Source of the DNA: ChocPot-Mid sp043804925
Lineage (GTDB): Bacteria > Bacteroidota > Ignavibacteria > Kapaibacteriales > UBA2268
Direction of reading: 5' to 3'
Assembly (NCBI GenBank): GCA_043804925.1
Contig: JAZDIP010000092.1
Location: forward strand, 1-64,000
Length of the DNA: 64,000 nt
Of this stretch, positions 44,344 through 53,459 are shown piece by piece. The notes beneath the pieces are model-generated. The model was not told where the DNA came from. It saw only the letters and a list, made by a program, of their open reading frames with translations, and did no database searches. The position numbers were made by a program, and so were the translations under genes. Each line of letters starts with the position of its first letter. The first letter of the stretch is position 1.

Positions 44344-45777
44344 CTATCCCTTAACCACCGCAACAGGTCTCAGCTTCACAACTTTTTTTGCGATTCCTGT
44401 CTGCTCGACTACATTGACAACAGAGTTTACATCCTTGTAAGCATAAGGAGATTCTTCAGATAATCCTTTTAGCGAACCTGTCTGTACGGTTATTCCTTTT
44501 TGGTTAAGTTCGGATTTTATTTCTTCTCCACCCGCAACTTTTCTTGCGGCAGTTCTGGAAAGCAATCTTCCCGAACCATGACAGCAGGACCCAAAGCTTT
44601 GTTCCATGCTCCCCGGCTGTCCAACAAGAATATAAGATGATGTTCCCATGCTTCCGGGAATTAAAACCGGTTGACCGACTGCCCTGTAATCTTTCGGTAA
44701 TTCGGGATGATAAGCAGGGAAAGCACGAGTAGCTCCCTTGCGGTGAACCATTACTTTCCGCTTTTGTCCATCTATCGAGTGTTCCTCGATTTTAGCTATG
44801 TTATGAGCAACATCGTAAAGCAAATCAAGGTTTCCTCCTGCTGAACCAAAAACGTTTTTCCATGCCTGACGCACTTCCCAAGTTATGAGTTGTCTGTTAA
44901 CCCATGCAAAATTTGCGGCGGCAGACATTGCTGTAAAGTATTCCTCTCCTTCGCATGAGGATATAGGAACGCAGGATAATTCCCTGTCAGGCAGTTCTAT
45001 TCCGAAATCCCTGACTTTAACATTCATTTTCTTAATAAAATCTGTTGCAACCTGATGCCCCAATCCACGTGAACCGGTATGTATTTGAATTACAATCTGT
45101 CCTTTTCTTAAACCAAAGGCACGAGCTGTTTCCTCATCGAAGATTTCCGATACTTCGTCAATCTCGATAAAGTGGTTACCAGCACCCATAGTTCCAAGCT
45201 GGTCAAATCCTCGCTTTTTAGCATAATCCGATACAGCAACCGAATCCGCAGAAGCCAAAGAGCCGTTTGATTCTGTGAATTGTAAATCGTTGTCAGTTGC
45301 ATAGCCCTCTTTCAAAGCCCACTTACAGCCGTTGTTCAATACTTTGTCCAAGTCAGAAAAAGATAATTTAACTTTTCCACCTTTGCCGACACCCGATGGA
45401 ACTTCATTGTAAATTTCTTTAGAGAGAAAATTGATTTTACCTTTAATATCATCTATAGAAAATTTTGTTTTCAATATTCTAATTCCGCAGTTTATATCAT
45501 AACCGATACCGCCGGGAGAAATAACACCGTCATTCAAATTAGTAGCGGCAACTCCGCCAATCGGGAAACCATAGCCCTCGTGAATATCCGGCATTGCCAA
45601 TGAGTATTTCTGTATTCCCGGCAATGTAGCGACATTCCGCAATTGCCAAAGTGACCTGTCTTTTAGCACCTGTTCGAGCATATCTCCACTTACATAAAGT
45701 CGTGCAGGTACACGCATTTTTTCCGATTTGGGTATCTCCCAAATGTCCGGTTTTATTTCTTTCAGATTTTCGAGCAT
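44344..45777 (-). CDS. rtcB: RNA-splicing ligase RtcB
   Basis: 477 residues. RtcB joins RNA ends with a 2',3'-cyclic phosphate or 3'-phosphate to a 5'-OH, using GTP and manganese. It repairs broken tRNA or rRNA in bacteria. The metal-site motif GGIGYDINCGIR (Asp/Cys), TMGAGNHFIEI, HTGSRGLGHQVAT, YDVAHNIAKIEEH and the end segment GSCCHGSGRLLSR, which likely carries the guanylylated histidine, are all present. There is no RtcA cyclase or archease next to it. The gene is divergent from the propeller protein gene at 45851 (73-base spacer). Its 3' end abuts a repeat island. Confidence 0.94.
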   Translation of the reverse strand: MLENLKEIKPDIWEIPKSEKMRVPARLYVSGDMLEQVLKDRSLWQLRNVATLPGIQKYSLAMPDIHEGYGFPIGGVAATNLNDGVISPGGIGYDINCGIRILKTKFSIDDIKGKINFLSKEIYNEVPSGVGKGGKVKLSFSDLDKVLNNGCKWALKEGYATDNDLQFTESNGSLASADSVAVSDYAKKRGFDQLGTMGAGNHFIEIDEVSEIFDEETARAFGLRKGQIVIQIHTGSRGLGHQVATDFIKKMNVKVRDFGIELPDRELSCVPISSCEGEEYFTAMSAAANFAWVNRQLITWEVRQAWKNVFGSAGGNLDLLYDVAHNIAKIEEHSIDGQKRKVMVHRKGATRAFPAYHPELPKDYRAVGQPVLIPGSMGTSSYILVGQPGSMEQSFGSCCHGSGRLLSRTAARKVAGGEEIKSELNQKGITVQTGSLKGLSEESPYAYKDVNSVVNVVEQTGIAKKVVKLRPVAVVKG

Positions 45778-45850
45778 AAATTTTAAAATAAAATCTTTAA
45801 TTTTGCTTTTATAAATTATTAATATAAATAAAAATGAATAATATAAAAAA

Positions 45851-47035
45851 ATGATATTGAAGAAAATTGCATTATATAGTTTAGTTGCTTTGATATTTAT
45901 AAGTCATACGATTGAATTGTTTTCACAGTCCCATAATTTTGAAGGACCTGCTGACCTTGGAATTGTTGATGATTCTGTTATAAACGAAGCTTCAGGTATA
46001 GCCGCAAGCCGAAAGAATAAAAATATTCTCTGGGTGCATAATGATGACAGTCCTGAGGCAAGAGTTTTTGCAATTAATACTTCAGCGAAAATTGTTGCAA
46101 TTTATGTTTTAAATATTAAAAATGGCAGAGATTGGGAAGATATTGCCATTGGTCCCGGTCCGGAAGAAAATTATGATTATATTTATTTTGGTGATATTGG
46201 AGATAATTTAAAGCAGTTTAAAACAAAAGAAATTTACAGATTTAAAGAACCATACGTGAGTGAAAACCAAAAACAAAAAATTGATACTATCAGAGAGTTT
46301 GATAAAATATCTTACAAATTACCTGACAAAATATATGACAGTGAAGCTCTGATGATTGACCCTCAAACAAAGGACCTGTATGTAATTACCAAGAGGTTGG
46401 ACAATGAAAAAGTTTATAAAATTGAATATCCACAATCTGTTGCTACAACTATAACAGCTGATTTTGTTACAGAACTGCCATTTGGTTATGAAGGTATGAA
46501 TGGTTCAGGAGTTACAGCTGCTGATATATCTTCAAACGGGACAGAAATTTTAATAAAAACATATTCAAAGGTTTATTATTACAAAAGAAATTCCGGCGAA
46601 ACTATAAAAGAGGCATTAAAAAAAGACCCAAAATCAATTAACTATCAGATGGAACCACAGGGAGAAGGTATTAGCTGGCATCCATCTTCATTAGGTTATT
46701 ATACAATCAGCGAGACGAGTCCATTTCTCATACCTGTACATTTGTATTATTATAAAAGGGTGGAGACCTCAGTAAAAAAAAAAGAAGACATCAAAGAAAA
46801 TGAAGAAGTGGCGAAAATAATCCGAAATTATTCCGGCTATTTTTTGGAATTTGAAGAGTTGTCAAACCAATCTGAAATTAATGTTGTTGTATATGATATT
46901 TTAGGAAGAGAAGTTAAAGATTATAGATTGGTAGCCAATACTAACATAAAACTTGAAGGATTGGAATCGTTAAAAGGTTGTTATTATGTGTTAATTAAAA
47001 ATATTAATTGTGTGATTCCTGTTTTTGTTGAATAA
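45851..47035 (+). CDS. Secreted beta-propeller-like protein with degenerate sorting domain
   Basis: 394 residues. The signal peptide is MILKKIALYSLVALIFISHTIELFS. The body begins with INEASGIAASRKNKNILWVHNDDSPEARVFAI and continues with NGRDWEDIAIGPG, IYFGDIGDN and DSEALMIDPQTKDLYVITKR, a pattern of a large uncharacterised family predicted to be a beta-propeller. The final 75 residues (VVVYDILGREVKDYRLV, CYYVLIKNINCVIPVFVE) have the form of a T9SS sorting domain, but the PNP segment is lost, so it may be secreted without surface anchoring or be decaying. Function unknown. It is divergent from rtcB. Confidence 0.75.
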   Translation: MILKKIALYSLVALIFISHTIELFSQSHNFEGPADLGIVDDSVINEASGIAASRKNKNILWVHNDDSPEARVFAINTSAKIVAIYVLNIKNGRDWEDIAIGPGPEENYDYIYFGDIGDNLKQFKTKEIYRFKEPYVSENQKQKIDTIREFDKISYKLPDKIYDSEALMIDPQTKDLYVITKRLDNEKVYKIEYPQSVATTITADFVTELPFGYEGMNGSGVTAADISSNGTEILIKTYSKVYYYKRNSGETIKEALKKDPKSINYQMEPQGEGISWHPSSLGYYTISETSPFLIPVHLYYYKRVETSVKKKEDIKENEEVAKIIRNYSGYFLEFEELSNQSEINVVVYDILGREVKDYRLVANTNIKLEGLESLKGCYYVLIKNINCVIPVFVE

Positions 47036-47078
47036 TTTTTTATAGATATTTCAAAAATTTTAATTAACTTATAAGTAT

Positions 47079-47843
47079 ATGAAAAATAAAATTGTAAGAG
47101 ATAAAAGAAAAGAAGTTGTAAAAGCCGAAGAATCTATTCGGTTGAATAAGTTTCTTGCTGACAATGGAATAACATCCAGAAGAAAAGCAGACGAATTGAT
47201 TAGCAAGGGTTTTGTTAAAGTTAACGGTAAAACTGTTTCTGAATTAGGTTCAAAAATCAGTTTATCGGATAAAGTTTCTGTTTCAGGTAATCCGGTAAAT
47301 ACTAACAAGAAATTGATATATATTTTACTTAACAAACCAAAGAATTACCTTACAACCACTGATGATGATTTAGGCAGGAAAACTGTTCTTGACCTTGTTA
47401 AATCTTATGTCAGGATTTTTCCTGTAGGCAGATTGGACAGGAACACAACAGGTGTACTCTTGCTGACTAATGACGGTGAGCTAACTTATAGGTTGACACA
47501 TCCCAAATATAGGATTGAAAGAATTTATAATGCCGGTTTGGATATGCCATTAAAATTCTCTGATGCTCAAAAAATAGCCGGAGGGATTGAACTTGAAGAT
47601 GGAAAAACAGCACCTTGTGAGATTTTTATTAATCCAAAGGATAAAACCCAAGTTACAATTTCATTATACGAAGGAAAAAACCATGAGGTTAAAAGAATGT
47701 TTGAAGCTGTCGGATATCAGGTTAGTAAACTTGACAGGAAAGTTTTTGCAGGTTTATCTAATGCAGGTATGAAAAGGGGAGAATACAGGAGATTACTAAA
47801 TAATGAAATACTTGCTTTGAAAAGAATGACAGGAATAATGTAA
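47079..47843 (+). CDS. rluB: 23S rRNA pseudouridine synthase (RluB/RsuA family)
   Basis: 254 residues. The N-terminal S4 RNA-binding domain (RLNKFLADNGITSRRKADELISKGFVKVNG, residues 22-85) is followed by the RsuA-type catalytic domain with YILLNKPKNYLTTTDD, the catalytic-Asp loop FPVGRLDRNTTGVLLLTNDGELTYRLTHP and the KNHEVKRMFEAVGYQVSKLDR motif. It isomerises a specific uridine in 23S or 16S rRNA. RluB and RsuA are hard to separate; the S4 region and the end favour RluB. It begins 43 bases after the propeller gene. Confidence 0.85.
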   Translation: MKNKIVRDKRKEVVKAEESIRLNKFLADNGITSRRKADELISKGFVKVNGKTVSELGSKISLSDKVSVSGNPVNTNKKLIYILLNKPKNYLTTTDDDLGRKTVLDLVKSYVRIFPVGRLDRNTTGVLLLTNDGELTYRLTHPKYRIERIYNAGLDMPLKFSDAQKIAGGIELEDGKTAPCEIFINPKDKTQVTISLYEGKNHEVKRMFEAVGYQVSKLDRKVFAGLSNAGMKRGEYRRLLNNEILALKRMTGIM

Positions 47844-47889
47844 TTCGATATTGATAAAAAATTTTAATAATATATTCAGGAGAAAACCT

Positions 47890-48387
47890 ATGAAATCATT
47901 TACTTTTATTTTATTGATAATGTTTTCAATCAGTACAACTTATACACAGGTACAGAAAACATCGCCCATTTTGGATGAAAAGCCATTGCTAAATCAGGGA
48001 GATGAAACTGACATAGAGAACATGGACCCGGTATATACCTTGATGGGTATTCCAACAGAACTTAATCAAAAGTGTATTGATTTTTTCAATATTTTAATGA
48101 CCGGTGATGTTGAAAAAGCATATAGTGAATTCTTGAAGAACAGTCCTTTAATTCGAAATAAGGATAAAGTCAAGGAACAGGTTATTAAAACAAATCAGGC
48201 AATTGAACTTTATGGCAAAATTATTGGACATGAGCAAGCCGGTGCCGAATATATATCAGTTTCTTATGTTAGGGTGAAGTACCTGAGTTTGCATCCGTTC
48301 AATCCGATTCTTTGGACGTTTACTTTTTATAATTCACCTACTATTGGTTGGATTGTTTTAAATCTAAAATATACAGATACATTTTAA
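47890..48387 (+). CDS. Secreted protein of unknown function
   Basis: 165 residues from the ATG at 47890, which has AGGAGA seven bases upstream; the frame continues open 13 codons higher. The signal peptide is MKSFTFILLIMFSISTTYTQ. The mature part (KCIDFFNILMTGDVEKAYSEFLKNSPLIRNKDKVKEQVIKTNQAIELYG, then alternating strands) looks like a small helical/beta domain with an SnoaL/NTF2-like feel. No sorting domain. It is 29 bases before the superoxide dismutase gene on the same strand and may be co-expressed. I do not recognise the family. Confidence 0.7.
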   Translation: MKSFTFILLIMFSISTTYTQVQKTSPILDEKPLLNQGDETDIENMDPVYTLMGIPTELNQKCIDFFNILMTGDVEKAYSEFLKNSPLIRNKDKVKEQVIKTNQAIELYGKIIGHEQAGAEYISVSYVRVKYLSLHPFNPILWTFTFYNSPTIGWIVLNLKYTDTF

Positions 48388-48416
48388 ATGAAAACAAAAA
48401 TTGAAAGGAAATAGAA

Positions 48417-49148
48417 ATGGAAATAAACAGAAGAGATTTTTTGCAAAGTGCCGGAGTATTATCTGCTGTTGCGGCTATGGGAGCAACACTTCCGGTATTC
48501 GGTCAAAGCGGACAGGACAATTTGTTTTTAAATAATACCGAGCATAAATTACCCGAATTGCCCTATGATTTTGATGCCTTGGATTCTTATATAGACGCAA
48601 AAACAATTGAACTGCATTATACAAAACATCATCAGGGATACGTAAACGGCTTGAATAAAGCAGAAGCCGAAATAACCGAAGCATTAGGAAAAAAAGATTT
48701 TTCGATGATAGATTATTGGCTGAAAAAGCTTGCATTTCATGGAGCCGGTAATTTTCTTCATACGCTTTACTGGAATTCTATGTCACCAAATGGTGGGGGA
48801 GAGCCAAAGGGTTATTTAGCCGACAGGATTAAAATTGATTTCGGAACTTTCGAGAAGTTTAAAATGATGTTTTCAGCCGCCGCATCTTCCGTTGAAGGAA
48901 GTGGATGGGGTTTGCTGGCATACCAGCCATCAACAAAAAAACTTATAATTCTCCAGATTGAAAATCATCAGAAACTTACAACATGGGATATTATTCCATT
49001 GATGACTATTGATGTTTGGGAGCATGCTTATTACTTGAAGTATCAGAATAAACGTGCCGATTACATTAAGGAATGGTGGAATATTGTTAATTGGGAAAAT
49101 GCATCCAAGAATTTTTCAATTCATCCGATTAGGGAAGAACAAAAATAA
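48417..49148 (+). CDS. Exported Fe/Mn superoxide dismutase
   Basis: 243 residues. It carries a twin-arginine signal (MEINRRDFLQSAGVLSAVAAMGATLPVFGQ), which is uncommon because most Fe/Mn dismutases are cytoplasmic. The mature enzyme has all metal ligands in place: His67 (IELHYTKHHQGYV), His115 (NFLHTLYWNSM), and the Asp/His of MTIDVWEHAYYLKYQNKRADY. It removes superoxide in the periplasm. The sequence GGGEPKG at residues 126-132 and the end region are normal for the family. Iron versus manganese specificity is not clear. The Tat signal suggests the metal is loaded before export. Confidence 0.9.
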   Translation: MEINRRDFLQSAGVLSAVAAMGATLPVFGQSGQDNLFLNNTEHKLPELPYDFDALDSYIDAKTIELHYTKHHQGYVNGLNKAEAEITEALGKKDFSMIDYWLKKLAFHGAGNFLHTLYWNSMSPNGGGEPKGYLADRIKIDFGTFEKFKMMFSAAASSVEGSGWGLLAYQPSTKKLIILQIENHQKLTTWDIIPLMTIDVWEHAYYLKYQNKRADYIKEWWNIVNWENASKNFSIHPIREEQK

Positions 49149-49200
49149 CTTGTAAGTTTTATAGATAGTTAAAAAAAATAACCCAAAAAATTTACATTTT

Positions 49201-49234
49201 TTTGAGACGTTTTTGCCTTTTATGTGTCATTATA
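49201..49234. repeat. 34-bp dispersed motif, copy 2
   Basis: Matches 10546-10579 at 32 of 34 positions (TTTGAGACGTTTTTGC to GTGTCATTATA). It lies between the convergent ends of sod and dacB, where no gene starts. Confidence 0.55.
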
Positions 49235-49280
49235 ATTATAATGTTGGCAAATTTTACAAAATATTACCATATCCTCGTCC

Positions 49281-50924
49281 TTACTCCTCATTCCCAAAAC
49301 CTGCAAGCAGAATTGCTATTTTGTTTTCGGTTGCTTTGTAATTATATACATAAGGACCATTGAAAATCATAGCAAAAGCAAGCAGTTCACCGTCCACAGT
49401 GTTTACATATCCAGCAAGGGAACTGACATTTCTCAATGTTCCGGTTTTCGCACAAACATTATTTTCAGCAGGAGTACCGACCATGCGCTTATATAATGTT
49501 CCGTCAATCCCTGCTATTGCAAGAGAATTATAAAAGTTTTCGGCAAATGGCAGATATTGCGATTTAATCAGCGTAGCAATTAAAGCCCTTGTGGTAACAA
49601 GGTTTCTGCGTGATAAACCTGAGCCGTCATTAATCTGGCACTTTTTAAAGTCAATTCCAAGACTATCGTATATCAGTCTTTTCACCGCTCTCGATTTATC
49701 GCTCGTTTTATCATAAGAGCCGGCATAAGCCCCGACAATTTTAAACAAATTCTCTGCAAGGAAATTTTCACTTTCCTTGTTGCATGTCTCAACAATTTCC
49801 ATTATAGGTCTTCCGAATTCTGCAACGAACATTGGTTTGGTTTTTAAGTCCCTGATATGTTTTATATATATATTTCCAGTTACTTCAATCCCAAAATTAT
49901 TCATTGCATTCTTGAAAGCTCCTGCCACAGCCATAGCCGGGCAATCAATAAAATACATATATGCATAAGTCTGTCCAACACGAAGTTTTCCGTTAACAAT
50001 AAATTTTTGCCGGCATCCGTTCATTTTTGCAGTAGTAATTCGCATTGTCCCTTTTTTTCTTCTCTTAGGAGCAGGTGGTGCATCTCCAACATTCAACATT
50101 TCAGCATTATCCTTTTTTTGATAATTAGTAATTAATAATTGGTAATTAGTAATTAATTTACTGTCTGCTAATCCGTCAATTATAAATTGTCCATTACTCT
50201 CCTTTATTCCACTACCATTATTGAGAGAAGCTAAAGTTGCATTATTTTCAATAACAAAGGATTCCGACCTTGGAATTACCGTAACGCTGACTCCAGAAGC
50301 TGTAGCAGTAGCTATAACAGTAGCAGTATTTCTTTCCAGAGTTAATGCAGTAATAGGGGGGAGTGGCTCTACCATATCAGCATCATTGCTGTATTCTTTT
50401 CGATTTGTAACGCTGTCAAAATAAGAATCATCAGCATAAATATTTCCTTCAATTTTCTTTATTCCTAAAGACTGTAGCTTATGTGCAAGTACTTCCAGGT
50501 CTGTTACTTTGAGCAGTGCATCACCTCTGCCATAAATATATAAATTACCTTTTAATACAGGTTCAATTTTTTTGGCATCCGTATATACACTTGTGTTAAT
50601 AATGTGTTCATCTCCCAATGTGTATAAAGCTGCAAAAGTAGTAAAGAGTTTAGTGTTCGATGCGGGAGTTAGCAAATCATCTATATTTTTCTTGTAATAG
50701 TATTCTTTTTCATCAATTGAATAAATTGCCAATCCATATTTCGTATTCTTCAAGCCAGCCGAAGCAAGAATATTTTCAATTTCAGTTTTAAGTTTATCAA
50801 TGATTTTATTGTGCTTTGGAGCCGATTGGTTATTAACAGTTTCATTATTGCTAAGTGGAGAATAAGTTAAAACGCCAACTAGTATAAATAAAATAAAATA
50901 TATATATTTTTTTCTTGATTTCAT
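49281..50924 (-). CDS. dacB: D-alanyl-D-alanine carboxypeptidase/endopeptidase (PBP4 type)
   Basis: 547 residues, a PBP4-like penicillin-binding protein that trims or cleaves peptidoglycan cross-links in the periplasm. Signal region MKSRKKYIYFILFILVGVLT. The three active-site motifs are SxxK in TPASNTKLFTTFAALY, SxN in DGSGLSRRNLVT, and KTG in CAKTGTLRNVSSLAGYV. A low-complexity segment LITNYQLLITNYQ (residues about 257-268) is encoded by a 7-bp tandem array inserted in frame in the domain between the motifs (50121-50155). The start is followed by the miaA stop on the same strand (26 bases upstream), so they may be co-transcribed. Confidence 0.9.
   Translation of the reverse strand: MKSRKKYIYFILFILVGVLTYSPLSNNETVNNQSAPKHNKIIDKLKTEIENILASAGLKNTKYGLAIYSIDEKEYYYKKNIDDLLTPASNTKLFTTFAALYTLGDEHIINTSVYTDAKKIEPVLKGNLYIYGRGDALLKVTDLEVLAHKLQSLGIKKIEGNIYADDSYFDSVTNRKEYSNDADMVEPLPPITALTLERNTATVIATATASGVSVTVIPRSESFVIENNATLASLNNGSGIKESNGQFIIDGLADSKLITNYQLLITNYQKKDNAEMLNVGDAPPAPKRRKKGTMRITTAKMNGCRQKFIVNGKLRVGQTYAYMYFIDCPAMAVAGAFKNAMNNFGIEVTGNIYIKHIRDLKTKPMFVAEFGRPIMEIVETCNKESENFLAENLFKIVGAYAGSYDKTSDKSRAVKRLIYDSLGIDFKKCQINDGSGLSRRNLVTTRALIATLIKSQYLPFAENFYNSLAIAGIDGTLYKRMVGTPAENNVCAKTGTLRNVSSLAGYVNTVDGELLAFAMIFNGPYVYNYKATENKIAILLAGFGNEE
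50121..50155. repeat. Heptamer array inside dacB
   Basis: Plus-strand units ATAATTA, GTAATTA, ATAATTG, GTAATTA, GTAATTA run at an exact 7-base period. They encode the LITNYQLLITNYQ segment on the minus strand. Confidence 0.8.
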
Positions 50925-50950
50925 TATATCATCAATATTTTCAGTAATAC

Positions 50951-51907
50951 TTAATCCTGTTTAGACAAAACTACAATTTTCTCATATATTTTTTCTGCAA
51001 TTTCCTTTTCAGTACCGGAAAACCATTGAATTTCACGGTTTTTTCGAAACCATGTCAATTGTCTTTTAGCATATCTTCTTGTATTTTGTTTCATTTTATC
51101 TAAGGATTGTTCTTCACTCATTCGCTCGAACAGGTAAGCAATTGCTTCTTTATATCCAACAGTATTCAATGAATTTAAATCTGGTGAATATCCCATTGAC
51201 AAAACTTTTTTAACTTCATCTACTAATCCATTCTTCCACATTAATTCAGCTCTTAGGTTAATTCTCTCATAAAGTTCATTCCTCGGATATTCAATACCAA
51301 AGTAATGAACGTCAAAATCCCTTGTCTTTTGATATTTTTTTTGTGCTTCTGAAAAAGGGATACCTGTCAATTCAAAGTATTCCAATGCCCTGATAATTCT
51401 TCTTGGATTTTTATCATTATATTTTTCTGCAGAAACCATATCAAGTGATTTTAGTTTGTCGTACAATGAATCAATTCCATGCTCATTTAATTGTTTTTCT
51501 AAACGGTTAATAATTTCTTTTCTTAAAGTCTCATCCTTTTCATCTTCAAAAAAACCTTTACAGAGAGATTGAATATATAGTCCTGTTCCTCCGGCAACAA
51601 CAGGAATTTTATTTCTTTGCAAAATGTCCTTTGCAATTCTTTCAGCATCATCTCCAAACTTTCCTGCACTATAATATTCATCCGGATTAAGTATATTGAT
51701 AAAATGTGTTTTTACAGCATTAAGTTCCGGTTTTGTAGGTGTTGCCGTTCCTATATCGAGATATTTATATATTTGTCTTGAATCGGCAGAGATGATTTCA
51801 ATATCTAAAAACTTGGATAGTTCAATGGAAACTCCGGTCTTACCTGAAGCAGTAGGACCTACAATAGCAATCATTGTTTTATTTTTTATTAATTCATCGT
51901 AATTCAT
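50951..51907 (-). CDS. miaA: tRNA dimethylallyltransferase
   Basis: 318 residues, standard for MiaA, which adds a dimethylallyl group to A37 of tRNAs that read codons beginning with U. It has the P-loop IVGPTASGKTGVSIEL, the signature DSRQIYKYLDIGTATP, VAGGTGLYIQSLCKGFFED, NPRRIIRALEYFELTG and the zinc-free C-terminal GYKEAIAYLFE. The end TRRYAKRQLTWFRKNREIQWF is the tRNA-contacting RRYAKRQ.TW segment. It precedes dacB on the same strand with a 26-base spacer. Confidence 0.97.
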   Translation of the reverse strand: MNYDELIKNKTMIAIVGPTASGKTGVSIELSKFLDIEIISADSRQIYKYLDIGTATPTKPELNAVKTHFINILNPDEYYSAGKFGDDAERIAKDILQRNKIPVVAGGTGLYIQSLCKGFFEDEKDETLRKEIINRLEKQLNEHGIDSLYDKLKSLDMVSAEKYNDKNPRRIIRALEYFELTGIPFSEAQKKYQKTRDFDVHYFGIEYPRNELYERINLRAELMWKNGLVDEVKKVLSMGYSPDLNSLNTVGYKEAIAYLFERMSEEQSLDKMKQNTRRYAKRQLTWFRKNREIQWFSGTEKEIAEKIYEKIVVLSKQD

Positions 51908-51970
51908 TTTAGGATTATTTTCTCCGTACTTTTATAAAATCCTCCTGATTAAATGTATTAGGATTAAAAA

Positions 51971-53335
51971 TTATAATAATTCTGATAACCAATCGAAAAA
52001 TTTAAATAGATTTAACAATATTAAAAATACTACAGCCGGAATAAAATATTTAATCAAGAATATCCAAATCTTTCTCAATTTAAAAAATTCTTTTGAACCT
52101 TTTTCAAGTTCATCGGCAGCTTTTCCGGCACCCCAAATCCATCCTATAAAAATTGACAATAACAATGCTCCAAAAGCAAGAGAAAAGTCACCCCAAAGAA
52201 AACTCATCTGGCTTAGAAAATCAGGTGCTGAAAGATACGAAGGGAGCCAGCCGAAATTTGTCAGATAATCATTTGCACCTTGAGATAAAGCAGAAGGAAG
52301 CCCGATTATAAAAACAAAAATTGCAACAGGTAAAACGATTTTTTTTCTGTTTACTTTTTTCTCATCAACAAGATAAGATACAGGTACTTCCAGCAAAGAT
52401 ATTGTTGATGTTAATGCTGCAATAGACAGCAGAACAAAAAACAAAGCTCCAACAATTGCTCCTCCCGGCATTGATATAAATAACTTAGGGAACACAACAA
52501 ATACAAGAGCTGCTCCCTGCGATGGGCTTTCTCCCATAGAGAACAGGGCAGGAAATATTATTAATCCAGCCATAATTGCTATCATAGTATCGAAGAAACT
52601 GATATAAACTGCAGATGTAATTATATTTTCCTTTTTTGATATATAACTTCCATATGTAATCATCAATCCCATGCCTAAACTAAGAGAAAAGAATGCCTGT
52701 CCCAATGCCGCTAATATGGTTTTACCTGTGATTTTTGTGAAATCCGGCATTAGATAAAATGATAATCCCTTATATGAATTTTCGAGAGTATTTGAATAAA
52801 TGATTAGGATAAGCATTAAAATAAATAGAATGGGCATCAATATTTTAGACCATTTCTCGATTCCACCTTCGACACCACCGTAAACAATTGATGCTGTAAT
52901 TAGCATAAAGTATGCAAAAAGTAAAATAACCGTTATTGGGTCTGCTACAAATTCAGTAAATCCGTATGCCTGACTGAAGGCAGTTTTGAAGATATATCCG
53001 AAAGTCCAACCGGCTATAACTCCATAAAAAGATAGTATTCCGGCACCGGTAATTACACCAAGTAATCCGACAAACCGCCAATAAGATTTTGGTTTAATGG
53101 AATTTATCGCACCAACGGGATTTTTTTGGGAGAAACGACCCAGAGCAAGTTCACCAAACATATAAGGAAGTCCAATGATAACAACGAAAAAAATGTAGAG
53201 TAAAACAAAAGCCGCACCACCGTTTTCGCCGACTATATATGGGAATCTCCAAATATTTCCCAATCCGATAGCAGAACCTGCCGCAGCCATTATAAATCCA
53301 AATTTCGAGCTCCATTGACCCCTATTTGCATCCAT
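51971..53335 (-). CDS. Sodium-dependent symporter of the NSS (SNF) family
   Basis: 454 residues with about eleven hydrophobic helices. The first helix carries FIMAAAGSAIGLGNIWRFPYIVGENGGAAFVLLYI, the diagnostic NSS unwound-helix motif that binds sodium and substrate. FSLSLGMGLMITYGSYI (helix 6) and the later ALTSTISLLEVPVSYLVDE also fit. It should import amino acids or related compounds driven by sodium, but its substrate is unknown. It is on the minus strand with a 63-base spacer before miaA. Upstream lies the second MITE-like element. Confidence 0.9.
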   Translation of the reverse strand: MDANRGQWSSKFGFIMAAAGSAIGLGNIWRFPYIVGENGGAAFVLLYIFFVVIIGLPYMFGELALGRFSQKNPVGAINSIKPKSYWRFVGLLGVITGAGILSFYGVIAGWTFGYIFKTAFSQAYGFTEFVADPITVILLFAYFMLITASIVYGGVEGGIEKWSKILMPILFILMLILIIYSNTLENSYKGLSFYLMPDFTKITGKTILAALGQAFFSLSLGMGLMITYGSYISKKENIITSAVYISFFDTMIAIMAGLIIFPALFSMGESPSQGAALVFVVFPKLFISMPGGAIVGALFFVLLSIAALTSTISLLEVPVSYLVDEKKVNRKKIVLPVAIFVFIIGLPSALSQGANDYLTNFGWLPSYLSAPDFLSQMSFLWGDFSLAFGALLLSIFIGWIWGAGKAADELEKGSKEFFKLRKIWIFLIKYFIPAVVFLILLNLFKFFDWLSELL

Positions 53336-53459
53336 TTTTTATCCTTTAAATCTTTGAAATATGACAATATTTTTTTGTAAATTATGAAATTTGCCTGTAA
53401 ATAAAAAAGTTTTGACATAAATGGAATATTTGATGAATAGTTTATAAAGATTTTTTTTA

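Noticed and set aside
44163..44354. Short open frame in the second repeat island
   Set aside because: It lies across repeat words shared with 13.7 kb and has no coding character.
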